A stretch of 64,000 nucleotides of DNA. It comes from Metellina segmentata (taxonomy: Eukaryota > Arthropoda > Arachnida > Araneae > Tetragnathidae). The notes below the pieces were generated by a model. The model ran no database searches and was not told the DNA's origin. It worked only from the letters and a program-made list of their open reading frames with translations. Position numbers and translations under genes: made by a program. Of this stretch, positions 41,085 through 52,500 are shown one piece after another. The DNA is taken from assembly GCA_947359465.1 (NCBI GenBank), contig OX375880.1, positions 15,942,120 through 16,006,119 on the forward strand, read 5' to 3'. Each line of letters starts with the position of its first letter. The first letter of the stretch is position 1.

Positions 41085-43060
41085 CACTAGGTCAGTAGAC
41101 CAACGTACACCAACTTGGACTACCTTACATGTTACTACTAGAGTGGTAGACCTACCTCTTTCATATGACTTAACCTGTAAGTGCCACTAGAATGGTAGGC
41201 TGGTATTTACACTTGTGGATAGGTTTTGCATATGACCACTACACTTAGAGATCCAACACTTTCAAATGACTCGTCTTATATAAGGTTCCTAGATTGGTCA
41301 GTTGACCTTTTATTTTGTGGACTGCCTTGGCATGTGGACAATACCCTTTGGAAATGCAACCACCAGATGATTCGGGGATCTAACTCTTTCAAATAACACG
41401 TCCAATAGGATGTTCCTCGTTTGATAGGTCGACCGTTCCCTTGTGGACTGCCTTTGCGAATAAATTAGTCGCGATACGAGAGACGTCAGGAATATTTCTT
41501 TTGTGAACGTCTTTTGGACAGCAAGGAATAAAGTGCCCTGCTTTCGAGAATCAGACAAGTCTTCTATAATGTGATTTCCCCAAAAAGTGGTACATTTTTC
41601 AATAACTTCCTTACAATTTTCTAACAAAGTAAATTGGAATATTATTTTTTCGACTTCTATTAGCACAAACTCGTTCCAATCGGCATCCATCTTGTTCTTT
41701 TCCATTGATTGGAAAACGATACTGAATTATTCTGAATGTGGCACTACATCAGGAGACCTACTTATATATATATATCTTACTACCTTACGTGTTACCTACT
41801 ATATTGGTAGACCACTCTCTTTCATATGATTTGATCTGTAGGGACCTAAATTGACAGGCTAACATTTCCCCTTGTGACTGACTTGCATATGGCCACTAGA
41901 TTTGGAGATCTAACTCATTCGCATGGCTTGTCCCATATGAAGTCCTACACCATGGTTTTGTGAATACTAATTCGGATTTATGAATTCAACATTTATTACA
42001 TTAATTAACAACTATATACAAATGTATACATCGAGAATACAAAACGCGCCAAAGTAGTTACGACTAATCGTATCTAGTCGTAGTCACTTCTCTGCGTATA
42101 GCAGATACGGTTACATTTATATACTATCTACAAGTAGTTACGGATACAGTTAGTCGGGATCGCTGCAATCACTGGAATGACTGGTCGGTCTGTTCTTCAC
42201 GAACTATCCTTGCATGTGTGTGGCACAAGATTGGTAGACCAATTTCTTCCATAACATCTGCTTTCCGTAAGGTCACAAGTTGGTAGACTTTTTAAACTAT
42301 CGTGGTATCCAGACAAAGGGAGTACGGTTAAGAATTTACCACAAAGTATACGAATATTATGACTACAGATGGTCGAGAATTAAGCTATCAAAAAATTTAA
42401 AACTAAAATTCGATCTATTGAAGGTACACGCAGTCGCAGCTCTAAAAAAGACTACTATGTTCGAAATTAAGAATAGAAGTTATGTTTATGTTTTAAAGTG
42501 AAAATAATTATTCTACCTTAAAAAGACGCATGTTTATCAATATGCCTGAATTTAAACAGACTATTTCAGCTGAAACTCCCTGTAGACCTAAAATTATGAC
42601 TATGACTTTGTTGACCTATATAATGAAATTATGACTTTAACCTATGGATTGACCTTACATTCGGTCATTAGATAGGAAGACAGCCTTATTTTATATGCAG
42701 TATCCTTGCATGTGGCCACTAAATTTGTATACCAATCTTTTTCATAATATTGATACTGGTTATTTATTAGGGTTATCTGGTGCAATGATCATAGTTGGCC
42801 ATGCTGCAATAGCCGTCTTGAGTATAGTCCTGATGTGAAGACAGCCTTCGTCTCTATCAATTGTCCTTGCACTTGGTCACTAGATTTGTATACCAACCTT
42901 TCATAAAGTTCCTTCTGTGTAAGGCCACTATATTGGTAGTCTGACATTTCCTTTTGGATTACCCATACAAGATAAGCTGACCGCCTTTTATATGTAATTC
43001 TTGCATGTAATGTCACTCGATTGGTAAATGAATCTTTCTTGAGTGATCGGATCTTTCTCT
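41085..43060 (+). repeat. Highly degenerate tandem-like region
   Basis: Variants of a CCTTGCATGTGGCCACTAGA, TTGGTAGACC, CTCTTTCATATGACTTG series recur irregularly (for example 41150, 41230, 41820, 41890, 42215, 42700, 42860, 42990). Units are too diverged to set a period by eye. 42000-42510 interrupts it with unassigned sequence including TAGTTACG words and a 73-codon ORF (42280-42501) of no known family. Confidence 0.55.
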
Positions 43061-43131
43061 TGGGGGATTGATCCCGGACCGTCATCAATAGCCCTTCATG
43101 CTGCTCCGGTTTGACGTTAATTAAAATACCG
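43046..43131 (+). repeat. SINE 3' fragment
   Basis: CGGATCTTTCTCTTGGGGGA to TTTGACGTTAATTAAAATAC. Confidence 0.8.
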
Positions 43132-43221
43132 ACCTCTTTTGTGTGAATGATTTTGATGCAATTAAAGATCCTCTGCTGCATGTGACCATTCTTGCTTCTG
43201 CCACTGATACTAGACTATTAA

Positions 43222-43470
43222 CCCTTCTAGTGTTTGTGTCTCGACGAGGTTCCTCGTCTCAGGAAAACTAACCAGATCTTTGATGGACGAGATATCTCGT
43301 CACTAGAAGAAAATATTAATCTCGTCGTCATCAAAAGCAATATTCATCAACAAAGAAACAATAACATAAAAAGCATCATTCAGCAATGTCCTGATGACAC
43401 GATACATCGTCCTAAGCAAAATTGATCAGATCGTCACTGACGAGATATCTCGTCGAAACCACTTTGAGGG
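43222..43470. mobile_element. piggyBac-like MITE
   Basis: 249 bp bounded by CCCTT...AGGG and flanked by TTAA on both sides (43218-43221, 43471-43474), the piggyBac target duplication. The termini share a GTCTCGACGAGG / GTTTCGACGAGAT core. A perfect palindrome GACGAGATATCTCGTC occurs twice, near each end (43283-43298 and 43439-43454). No coding capacity. Confidence 0.85.
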
Positions 43471-43474
43471 TTAA

Positions 43475-44449
43475 ATACCTGGAATTTCACAAGTATATAT
43501 CTAATTTTTTTTTCTGAATGATCATGCTTGCGAGTGAAATGTATTTTTGGCTCACAAAATGACATTGGTATTTTATCAAATATACCCTATGAATATGCAA
43601 AAATCGAACCCTACTGGGCTTGAACTAGGAATGCTCCTCAAAGTTTTCCGAACGTGCAGACTCAGAAACACGTTGGCACTATGTGGAATATCTGACATTT
43701 CATTCTCGAATCTATTGATGTACTTACAACCCAAAAAACAGCATCGACAAAACGATCGATCCGCCAAATGCCGTCTTTTCCCATTCGATTTTAAAAATCC
43801 GCGTCTCGACATGACCGCACTCCACGCCCCTGACCCACCCCGGGGGTCGAGAGGAGGGAGACATTTTCGAGAACTATCCACCCCTCTCCCGTGCCAGAAC
43901 CTTTCAATCCTCTTACAATTTTTAGCCTCCCCCTCCCCACTACTATGCTAAGTCCTAACTCCATAATCGGATCATATCAGAGTTCTAAAAGTTCACCGGA
44001 TTTGGAGGTTTCTTTCTCCAAAGGCAGACGACTTCTGGAAAGCCGGAGATTTTCTGCGCTACCGCAAAAAATGTAACCCGCTGAGGATTTGGGGCAGATT
44101 TTTTTTTTCTTTTCATTTTTTACTCTTTTTAGTTAGGTTTTTTTTATTATTATTATTTTTTTTTTATTTGGGAAAGAGACAATAGTCATAACGTAAGTCG
44201 TAATCGATGGAAAAAAATCTTACGAAGTTGGGGGACATTTTTACGATTATGTTTTTCGTTCGTTCCATGTGACGAAATAGAAATGGAATTTTTTAGTAAA
44301 AAGAATTCAGTGTTAGTAACTTTGTTATTGCGTTCGGAATTCGACAATCAATTAACCGATTAGTTTGTTTAAAGGATTTCCAGTGAAAAAATAAAAAAAA
44401 ATGGAAAGCAATGTATTTCCACTTACCAAATACTCTCTCCTGATTCATA
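43475..44449. other. Single-copy island and T-rich spacer
   Basis: 43550-44090 is GC-richer and unique, with ORFs of about 100-134 codons on both strands and no recognisable family. 44095-44165 is T-rich low-complexity sequence. Confidence 0.5.
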
Positions 44450-45965
44450 TTGTAAATACCTTACCCATTGAAAGGTTCATGCGCATAATTCCACCTTGTA
44501 ACCTTCCTTGGATGAATTCTTAAGTTTTAATCTTCATAAGCAACAGAAATATTTCCAGATTTCCTTTGGAATAATTCTATTACGTAATCTAAAGAAATAA
44601 ACAACTAGAAGGATTCTATTCTAAGAAAGGGTCGTAGCTCAAAGGGTAAGCCAACTGCGCTAGCATGCTATGGATTCTAACGGTGCAGGCTCGATTCCCC
44701 CTTTTAAATGATTTCTCTCTTCTGTGATAGTAAAACCGTTCTTGTGTGTGTAAATGATGGTGTTTGTCTTGTTTTTGACGCAGCATGATCAATTATGGCC
44801 CTTGCACCATAAAGCCTCCAAAACAACCAACTAAGAATCAATGAAACCTTTCCAAAGGATTCTTTTCCAAAGAAGGGACCGAAAGAAAATCTTCCAAATT
44901 ATTCTATTCTGCGGGGGATATGAATGGCTAACCAAACTATTATATTCTAAGGAAAAGAGCAATAAAGTCTTTCCAATGGGTTCTATTCTAAGGAAAATAG
45001 CAATAAAGTCTTTCCAATGAGTTCTATTCTAAGGAAAAGAGCAATAAAGTCTTTCCAATGGGTTCTATTCTAAGGAAAAGAGCAATAAAGTATTTCCAAT
45101 GAGTTCTATTCTAAGGAAAAGAGCAATAAAGTCTTTCCGATGGGTTCTATTCTAAGGAAAAGAGCAATAAAGTCTTTCCAATGGGTTATATTCTAAGGAA
45201 AGAACTAACAGAATCGTTCCAAAAGCATTCTATTCCAAGAAAGGGACCAATAAAGTATTTCCAATGGGTTCTATTCTAAGGAAAAAAACAATAAAGTCGT
45301 TCCAATGGGTTCTATTCTAAGGAAAAGAGCAATAAAGTCTTTGCAATGGGTTATATTCTAAGGAAAAGAGCAATAAAGTCTTTCCAATGGGTTATATTAT
45401 AAGGAAAGAACTAACAGAATCGTTCCAAAATCATTCTATTCCAAGAAAGGGACCGATAAAGTCTTTCCAATGGGTTCTATTCTAAGGAAAAGAGCAATAA
45501 AGTCGTTCCAATGGGTTCTATTCTAAGGAAAAGAGCAATAAAGTCTTTCCAATGGGTTCTATTCTAAGGAAAAGAGCAATAAAGTCGTTCCAATAGGTTC
45601 TATTCTAAGGAAAAGAGCAATAAAGTATTTTCAATGGGTTCTATTCTAAAGGAAAAGAGCAATAAAGTCTTTCAAATGGGTTATATTCTAAGGAAAGAAC
45701 TAACAGAATCGTTCCAAAAGCATTCTATTCCAAGAAAGGGGCCAATAAAGTATTTCCAATGGGTTCTATTCTAAGGAAAAGAGCAATAAAGTCGTTCCAA
45801 TGGGTTCTATTCTAAGGAAAAGAGCAATAAAGTATTTTCAATGGGTTCTATTCTAAAGGAAAAGAGCAATAAAGTCTTTCCAATGGGTTATATTCTAAGG
45901 AAAGAACTAACAGAATCGTTCCAAAAGCATTATATTCCAAGAAAGGGACCAATAAATCTTTCTAA
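44450..45965 (+). repeat. Satellite block 2 (41-bp) with higher-order structure
   Basis: From about 44964 a clean 41-bp unit (TCTTTCCAATGGGTTCTATT, CTAAGGAAAAGAGCAATAAAG in two parts) repeats about two dozen times. Variant units with AGAACTAACAGAATCGTTCC occur at 45201, 45407, 45696 and 45903. The spacings of 206, 289 and 207 bp are close to multiples of 41. The left part is degenerate and holds a SINE-C. Confidence 0.93.
44628..44838 (+). repeat. SINE-C, full length
   Basis: tRNA-like head GGGTCGTAGCTCAAAGGGTA with B-box GGCTCGATTCC, a short body, and end CAATTATGGCCCTTGCACCA then TAAAGCCTCCAAAACAACC. It is inserted in satellite block 2 and is the most complete SINE-C here. Confidence 0.82.
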
Positions 45966-47096
45966 AAGTTAAAAGATTTCATTCAATTAATATGTGTTGT
46001 TATTTAGTGATTATGTGTTTACTATGATAAATGGCCCGTCACACGACGGGTACGTAACAAAATTTATTTATTTTAGTCAAACTTCATTTATATATTTTTT
46101 AAAATATGACGTTACGTGATCACTGGCTGTGTATAAAAAACTTTTTCCACCACTATCTGTCAACTTTTGTTGATCACTGGCTATGTATAAATCTTTTTCC
46201 ACCACTATCTGGCAACTTGCTTTACTTTCGCATGGTGTTGTTTTTTGAGCATACTGGTAAAAGAATATTATTGTAAAACTTAATTTTCGATCAACACTGG
46301 TAAAATAATGAACTGCGCACGGCAATCGTTTTGTACTTCGCAGATGATTCTTACCTCGTTCTGCTCGTAACATTACACAACCAATCAAAACAATTAGAAA
46401 CTATGTCTTCTCGTGACGTCAACAACAACCAATCAAAACTTTAATAGCCACGGAAACACAGCAGAATTTAGCATTTTATATAACTAGGGCTTAATTGGTA
46501 TGAAAATCAACATATTAATTCCAAATAGCTCTGAGTTTTGTAAATAATTTTTAATACGGGTTTTAAAACTTTAAAAGCATTTTTCTCAGCTTTGGTTTTT
46601 TTCGGCACTATAAGGTATTTAAAATCCTAAGGCTTTTTATGTATCAAAGAAAAAGCTCCCAAACTTTTTTCACTTATTTTTATATGTTGTTAAATAAAAC
46701 TGAGTATGGATTTACATCTAAGTGCTATATATATATATTAAATAGTTAAATATAAAATTTTTTATTTTTCGGAGGTTTTTGTATTTATGTAACAAATTAC
46801 AATCAATTTTGTAACTATGTTCTTGATTTAAATTTCCATACACAGTTTTGTTAAGCATATTTGAAATAAAATTAAAAACAAAAGTTGAAGCAAAATAATA
46901 AAAATTAAAAAAGTAGTAACATTTTTAAAAAATTAAAAAAAATTTGTAAAAATTGAATTTTTTATTTTAATTTGTTTATTTGACAAGATTTTTTCTTCAA
47001 AATCAACTTATTATTTACAAAACAATAGATAAACAAAAATATTTTAATTCTATAATAAAAAAGGAAAACATTTTTAAGAATGGTACCGCGTCCCCT
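45966..47096. other. AT-rich spacer with short duplication
   Basis: GATCACTGGCT(G/A)TGTATAAA ... TTTTTCCACCACTATCTG.CAACTT occurs twice in tandem (46117-46213). A 103-codon minus ORF spans it and is probably fortuitous. The rest is very AT-rich. Confidence 0.55.
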
Positions 47097-47256
47097 TAAG
47101 GAATAAATATTAAATATACAACATTAAGAAAAAAAAAGGACACTAAAATCTAAGGAATAAATATTAAATATACAACATTAAGAAAAAAAAAGGACACTAA
47201 AATCTAAGGAATAAATATTAAATATACAACATTAAGGAGAAAAAAAAGGACACAAA
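47097..47256 (+). repeat. 53-bp tandem repeat, three copies
   Basis: TAAGGAATAAATATTAAATA, TACAACATTAAG, an A-run and GGACAC repeat from 47097, 47151 and 47204. Confidence 0.92.
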
Positions 47257-47926
47257 TCTATTCTTAGGAGATAAAAAAGAACCATTTTCTCCGCTACCGC
47301 AAAGAAATACCGAATCATAGATATTATGTTTCAGCTGATACGTGTTTGTTGTAATAGTACTTTGTACGATGTTCATATTCGACTGTTGCTATGGAAACGG
47401 CGACCAAATTTGCTGGTTCTTCTGAAAACATTGCAAACTTTCCAGCGCGTGCTCTTAAATTTTTTGAATAAATTAATTGAAAAATGTAACTGCGTTTATC
47501 GTCAGCGCGTGCTCCATATTCATTAGCCCGTTGAACCACAAGACTCGCTATCTACCGATCACAAAGCGAATAAACCTGAAAAAGATAGGAAGATTTTCTT
47601 TTATAAAAGAAAGATGGGGGAAAAGACAATACTACAACTACAGTCAAGAAGACAGATTCATAGTTAGGTCAATTTGACTTTAAGGTTGCTTATTATTACT
47701 TTTATATGGGGGGGGGTGCAGTTGCTCCTTTGATGTATCATTATTATTGGGGTGGAAAGTAGCGCGAAACATGGAAAAATTATTTTTTATTAAAATTACA
47801 TAAACTACAAATCAGACCTTTGATTGTCACGGAATTTCCTAATAGTATTACACTTTTTCCACAACACACTTATTAACAAGAAAATTACATGTATTAGTTG
47901 GATCATAGGAAAAACTCGGGGCAGAA
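47257..47926. other. Unassigned spacer
   Basis: A 71-codon minus ORF and a 66-codon plus ORF overlap and neither is recognisable. There is a G-run near 47708. Confidence 0.45.
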
Positions 47927-48173
47927 GTAGCCTGGATGGTAGAGTAATGGATTAGAAACCGGAGGATTGCGAGTTCGAATCCAACCAAAGATCGTCGTAG
48001 ACGAAGGGGACTGGTGGACGTAAATCTGTCGTGGCCTCAAATATCTCCTCACGTTGGCGTGGGGTGCAAGTTTAGAGAATGAGGTGCCAGCTGAGGTGTC
48101 AACAGACATTGGTTCAAAATGAGGTGAGGTTATCCTTGTTTGACTTCCTACGGGTTTGATCCCGGACCGTTGC
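47927..48173 (+). repeat. SINE-B, near full length
   Basis: Clear alternative head AGCCTGGATGGTAGAGTAAT, B box GAGTTCGAATCC, then CAACCAAAGATCGTCGTAGA and the common body. Its tail is replaced by the next SINE-A. It is the best reference copy for SINE-B. Confidence 0.88.
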
Positions 48174-48640
48174 CACCGACCAACCAATCTGAAGGAAAAG
48201 GTGTTAGCCTCTACATCGAAATATTCCTGGTTCGAATCCGGGTCGGTACATGGATGTTTGTAAGCGTATGTTGTAGAGGCGGCTAGTACACCTTAAATCT
48301 GTCGTGGTCGAAAGTCCTCACGTTGGGTTGGTATGAAAGTTAGAAGAGTGGGGTTTCAGCTTAGGTGTTGCCTCGTCATCTGACCGTGGCTCTAAATGAC
48401 GTGGTGTTGTCCTCGAATCTTTCTTTTGGGGGATTGATCCCAGACCGTCGCCAATAGCCCGTTTTGTTTCTCTAGTACGACGTTATCTGATAATTACCAA
48501 TTACCCGGACCGTGGTCAATAGTTGGTTGTGTTGCTCTTGTACAAAGTTAATTAAAATAAATTAACAAATGACCCGGAGAGTAGCCGGCCCGTTATGTTG
48601 TTCCAATGTGTCGTTAATGAAAATACCTACCTACCTAGAA
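48171..48640 (+). repeat. SINE-A with repeated tails
   Basis: A diverged head, B box GGTTCGAATCC, body and tail to 48505, then two extra tail units (48506-48570 with CCCGGACCGTGGTCAATAG, and 48571-48640). Confidence 0.82.
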
Positions 48641-48783
48641 AATATTCAATATCTAAAAGTCAATTGTGGGTGGAAGGTAAGCTTCGGGTTGCATTAAGGA
48701 TAAAGGCGTCCGGACTCCTCAGAGAGTTGAAAATGTCGGAGAAGAAAAAGAGTTATTTCTACTTATCTCCACATGTTTTGATC
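48641..48783. other. Short unassigned spacer
   Basis: It includes the target sequence TACCTGGTAAATG duplicated by the next SINE. Confidence 0.5.
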
Positions 48784-48796
48784 TACCTGGTAAATG

Positions 48797-49115
48797 GTAA
48801 TGGTAGTTTTAGTTAACGTCATACTAGAGCAACACAACGGGCTATTGACGACGGTCCGGGATCAGTCCCTTAAGGGAAAGATCCGAGAACAACACCTCGT
48901 AATTTTGAACCACGGTCAGATGACGAAGCAACACCTGAGCTGACACCCCACTCTCCATCCACAGCAACATGATGAATTTCGATCACGACAGATTTAAGGT
49001 GCACCAGCCGCCTCTACACTATACGCTTACAAACATCTATCCCCGGACCTGGATTTGAACCAGGAACCTTCCGATCTAGAGGCTAACACCTTAACTACTA
49101 TACCGTTTGGTCGGC
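48797..49115 (-). repeat. SINE-A, full length with perfect TSD
   Basis: TACCTGGTAAATG flanks it at 48784-48796 and 49116-49128. The body has a local replacement near 48955-48985. Confidence 0.93.
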
Positions 49116-49136
49116 TACCTGGTAAATGATGGAGTC

Positions 49137-49375
49137 AACATCTGAGATGGCATCCCAGAAGTTCGACTCTCCAAAGTTACATCCCAAATAGAACCCTTGC
49201 GCCTTATAACCCTAAACCAATTAATCAGTCAGCACCACACCGACGTGACGACATCTGATTTCACGACAGATTTAATGTGCACCAGCTATCACGTGAATCA
49301 GTTTTTTTAATTGGATTGAGTGTCGAACTCGTAACCATCCGGTTGCTAATTCTCTGCTCTTCCAACCGAGATACA
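49137..49375 (-). repeat. SINE-B containing a SINE-C piece
   Basis: SINE-B body and head (GTGTCGAACTCGTAACCATC) interrupted at about 49186-49235 by a SINE-C end (GAACCCTTGCGCCTTATAAC). Confidence 0.7.
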
Positions 49376-49467
49376 TCGTTCCCTGGATATTTTGAATGCA
49401 TTTCAGATTATTCACGATTTTCTACCCCTTGAACAGCAATCCAATTTCCATGCCTTGTAGATTTGGA

Positions 49468-50221
49468 GGTTGATCCCATAGCTTCACCACTAACCCATCG
49501 TGTTGCTCCAGCGTGACATTAGCCGACCAACCAGTACAGTGGTTAAGGTGTTAGCCTCTAGATCGGAAGGTTCCTGGTTCGAATGCGCGTCCGGGCATGG
49601 ATGTTTGTAAGCGTATGGTATAGAGGCGGCTGGTGCACCTTAAATCTGTCGTGGCCGAAAGTCGTCACGTTGGGTTGGTGTGGAAGTTGGGAGAGTGGGG
49701 TGCCAGCTTAGCTGTTGCCTCGTCATCTGACAGTGGTTCGAAATGACGTGGTGTTGTCCTCGGATCTTTCCCTTAAAGGACTGATCTCGGACCGTCGTCA
49801 ATAGCCCGTTGTGTTGCTCTAGTACGACGTTAACTAAAAATACCATTACCACATTTCCTCTGAATAGGATAACTTTAACTTAGATCCTTTCTTTTTAGAT
49901 GGTTAAGGTGTTAGCCTCTTGATCGGAAGGTTCCTGGTTCGAATCCTTGTCCGGGCATGGATGTTTGTAAGCGTATGGTATAGAGGCGGCTGGTGCACCT
50001 TAAATCTGTCGTGGCTGAAAGTCCTAACGTTGGGTTGGTGTGGAAGTTTGGAGCGTGGGGTGCCAGTATAGCTGTTGCCTCGTCATCTGACAGTGGTTCA
50101 AAATGACGTGGTGTTGTCCTCGGATCTTTCCCTTAAGGGACTGATCCCGGACCGTCGTCAATAGCCCGTTGTGTTGCTCTAGTACGCGTTAACTAAAATT
50201 ACCATTACCAGCGTGACATTA
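49468..50221 (+). repeat. Two SINE-A copies within one 14-bp TSD
   Basis: A host SINE tail (49468-49521) is interrupted. SINE-A at 49522-49850 is followed by a 48-bp spacer and a second SINE-A lacking its first bases (49899-50207). CCAGCGTGACATTA flanks the pair at 49508-49521 and 50208-50221. Confidence 0.92.
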
Positions 50222-50403
50222 ATTAAGAATACTTAATACTATATAAATCTTGTACAAATTTCTTTTTGTGTAAAAAAAGAGCCCAACAGAATAAGTTAAG
50301 GTTTCGTAATAACTGAATAGGTAGTTGAATAAACGTCGCATTTGATCAACACAACAGGCTATTGGTGACGGTCCGGAATTCATCCTGAACGGAAAGTTCT
50401 GCC
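50222..50403 (-). repeat. Spacer and SINE tail fragment
   Basis: 50321-50403 holds a minus-strand SINE piece (GAATAAACGTCGCATTTGAT to GAACGGAAAGTTC). The rest is AT-rich. Confidence 0.7.
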
Positions 50404-51472
50404 TAATAACAGGGTGAACTATTGTACTCCCATTTCTAAGCGAACAGATTGAGATTTCATCTGCTCAAAATTTATCGGATGATAACTTAAAACGAGCTTA
50501 ATAGCCAAATAAGCAATATATCATAAGTTACTCCACTTTAAAATTCGTTATTTGACATTCGGAGAAATCAATGAAAATCAAAAGGGGGAAATCGCGAGCA
50601 AAATAACAAAAAGAATTCTACTGAATCTACATATGTGCATCGAGATTATTTCCTCTGGGAAATATATCCACCTCCACGACACGAAAAAAAAGAAGCGAAA
50701 CAGAAGAGGGGGGTTGGAACTTGTCTCTCGATTCCAAGATCGCAGTTCGCAACAAAACAGAACAAGAACTCCGGTCCTGACGGATGAAGTTCAAAACAAA
50801 TAAACCGAGAACGCGCAGCTACCGCGGACCACTACACCGCACATAAAAAGAACCCAGCTCTCTCTCTCTCTCTTTCTGCAATAATAGAAACCGAGGGAAA
50901 AGCCGCACAAAAAATCCCTCCGGAAAGCCACAATATCCCTGATTGCGGTCATATTCCCTCTCCGCTGCGCCACCCGCCTCCTGTTCTAGAACCCGCGTTT
51001 CCCTACTACCTATTAAAAGAGTATGTGAGCTTCTTCTCTCGCACAAGTGCCTCCGACCCCCCCCCTTCCACCAAGACTCCCCCCCCCCGACAGGAAAATA
51101 TTTCAGGAGGACACCCAGACAGAAGAGGGGAGGAGAGTCGCAAAAAATGAGGAACAAGAGGTATGACATTTTTTGAGGATTCTTTTTTCGAGCAGAAGTT
51201 TCAATTGGAGGGCGAGTTCTGTGGCTAAGTGCTGCTAAATGATTTCGGTGGAGGTGGGTGTGGGAGTGCGGAGGGGGGTCCGGGAGCATTATGTCGAGCA
51301 CGAGAGTGCCTCTCGTGGCAGTTGAAGATCTTGTCCCCGGATCGCGCTTTTTGCCGGGTCTGACTGTTCCAGTTTGCAGACGATTTCGGTTGGAGAGGGG
51401 GATCGTGCCTACAGTGCAGGTGGGTGTTTTGAAGGTTTGATTGTTGAGGATACCGCAGAGAGATTTCATGCG
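50404..51472. other. Single-copy GC-rich island
   Basis: 50650-51470 is unique and GC-rich with C-runs and a (CT)n tract near 50855-50873. A 228-codon minus ORF (50819-51505) is low-complexity, runs through these tracts and overlaps ORFs on the other strand. I do not call it a gene. Confidence 0.5.
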
Positions 51473-51612
51473 CCAACTTGAAGGTTTGCTGGCCCCCATT
51501 CGCATGCCCTGGCCGTCGGTTCAATATGCATGAGGTTCGAGTCCCATAAGCCCTCAGAGGCACGTATTTTAGGTGGGTGTGGGCATCACAATTCCAAGGT
51601 ACCTAAATACAG
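51473..51612 (+). repeat. SINE-C, 3'-truncated
   Basis: tRNA-like head with GAGGTTCGAGTCCC, then GCCCTCAGAGGCACGTATTT, TGGGCATCACAATTCCAAGG and TACC. Confidence 0.68.
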
Positions 51613-51727
51613 GCTCTAATTTTTTGGTGTGTTGTATGGCGGATGGTCGGGAAGGTGAAGAACCCCAGGGTGATCTGTGCTCTCATCTGTTTTACCCCAC
51701 CTTTCAAACTGTTGTTTTGCTTTTCTT

Positions 51728-51787
51728 CATATTTCGGTCGTCAATAGTAAGGTTGTGTGTTGCTCTAGTACGACGCTAATTAAAATG
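51728..51787 (+). repeat. SINE-A tail fragment
   Basis: CGGTCGTCAATAGTAAGG to CTAGTACGACGCTAATTAAA. Confidence 0.78.
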
Positions 51788-51956
51788 ACCTTTCCTCTTC
51801 ATATTTCGTTGTAATCTTGCGTAGCTTGGAGAAGTATGGCCAGAAAATCCAAACAAACAAATTGGATGTGGCATTCCTCCAACTGGTTAATTTGATTTCT
51901 ATGACTCAATGTGTCATACATGGTGAATACAAGCCAGTCACAAGACAACGACGAAG

Positions 51957-52275
51957 GTAATTTTTAATTAACGTTGTACTAAAACAACACATAGGGCTAT
52001 TGACGACAATCCGGTATCAATCCCCTAAGGGAAAAAAATCAGAGGACAACACCATGTCATTTTCATTCATATGACGACGCAACACCTAAGCTATCACTCC
52101 ACTCTCCAAACTTCCACACCCACCCAACGTGAGGACTTTCGGCCACGACACATTTAAGGTGCACCAGCCACTTCTATTCTATAATCTTACAGACATCCAT
52201 TCACTGATCCGGATTCGAACCAGGAATCCTCCGATCCAGAGCCTAACACCTTAACCACCTGACCGGTTATTTGGC
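51957..52275 (-). repeat. SINE-A, full length
   Basis: Tail GGTAATTTTTAATTAACGTT, body, B box (GGATTCGAACC on the plus strand), altered head TTATTTGGC. Confidence 0.87.
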
Positions 52276-52410
52276 ACACAAAGGAAAAGAAAAGCAAAAA
52301 GCAGAAGGTTAAGCGAGGGTAAAACAAAAGGGGGGGGGACAGATCACTAGGGTACCTTGGGATTGTGATGCCCGTGCACACCCAAAGAAAATTTTTCTTT
52401 TCGGGTGCGT
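52276..52410 (-). repeat. SINE-C fragment with G-run
   Basis: GGTACCTTGGGATTGTGATG then CCCGTGCACACCC is the reverse of the SINE-C body. Confidence 0.6.
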
Positions 52411-52500
52411 GCGCCGACCAACCGGTATAGTGGTTAAGGTATTAGCCTATGGATCGAAGGTTCCTGGTTCGAATCCGGGTCCGGGCATGGATGTTTGTAG
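52411..52500 (+). repeat. SINE-A head alone
   Basis: A near-perfect head (GCCGACCAACCGGTATAGTG, B box GGTTCGAATCC) through CATGGATGTTTGTAGG. It then switches to unrelated sequence (TCATGGACCCTACCCCAGCT). Confidence 0.85.

Larger units (their letters stand above)
39885..41955 (+). repeat. Diverged tandem segmental duplication
   Basis: TAAATTAGTCGCG..CG.GAGACGTCA.GAATATTTCTTTTGTG appears at about 39892 and 41461. Both copies continue to TTTTTCAATAA, ACTTCTA, AAACTCGTTCC, CATCTTGTTCT-like sequence and TGGAAAACGAT. Copy 1 alone carries the two SINEs at 40350-41024. Confidence 0.72.

Noticed and set aside
42280..42501. 73-codon plus ORF with Lys/Tyr-rich sequence
   Set aside because: Short, no family resemblance, inside a degenerate repeat field.
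50819..51505. 228-codon minus-strand ORF, the longest outside clear transposons
   Set aside because: It runs through CT and C tracts, is rich in Arg/Ser/Pro, overlaps ORFs on the opposite strand and has no domain-like pattern.
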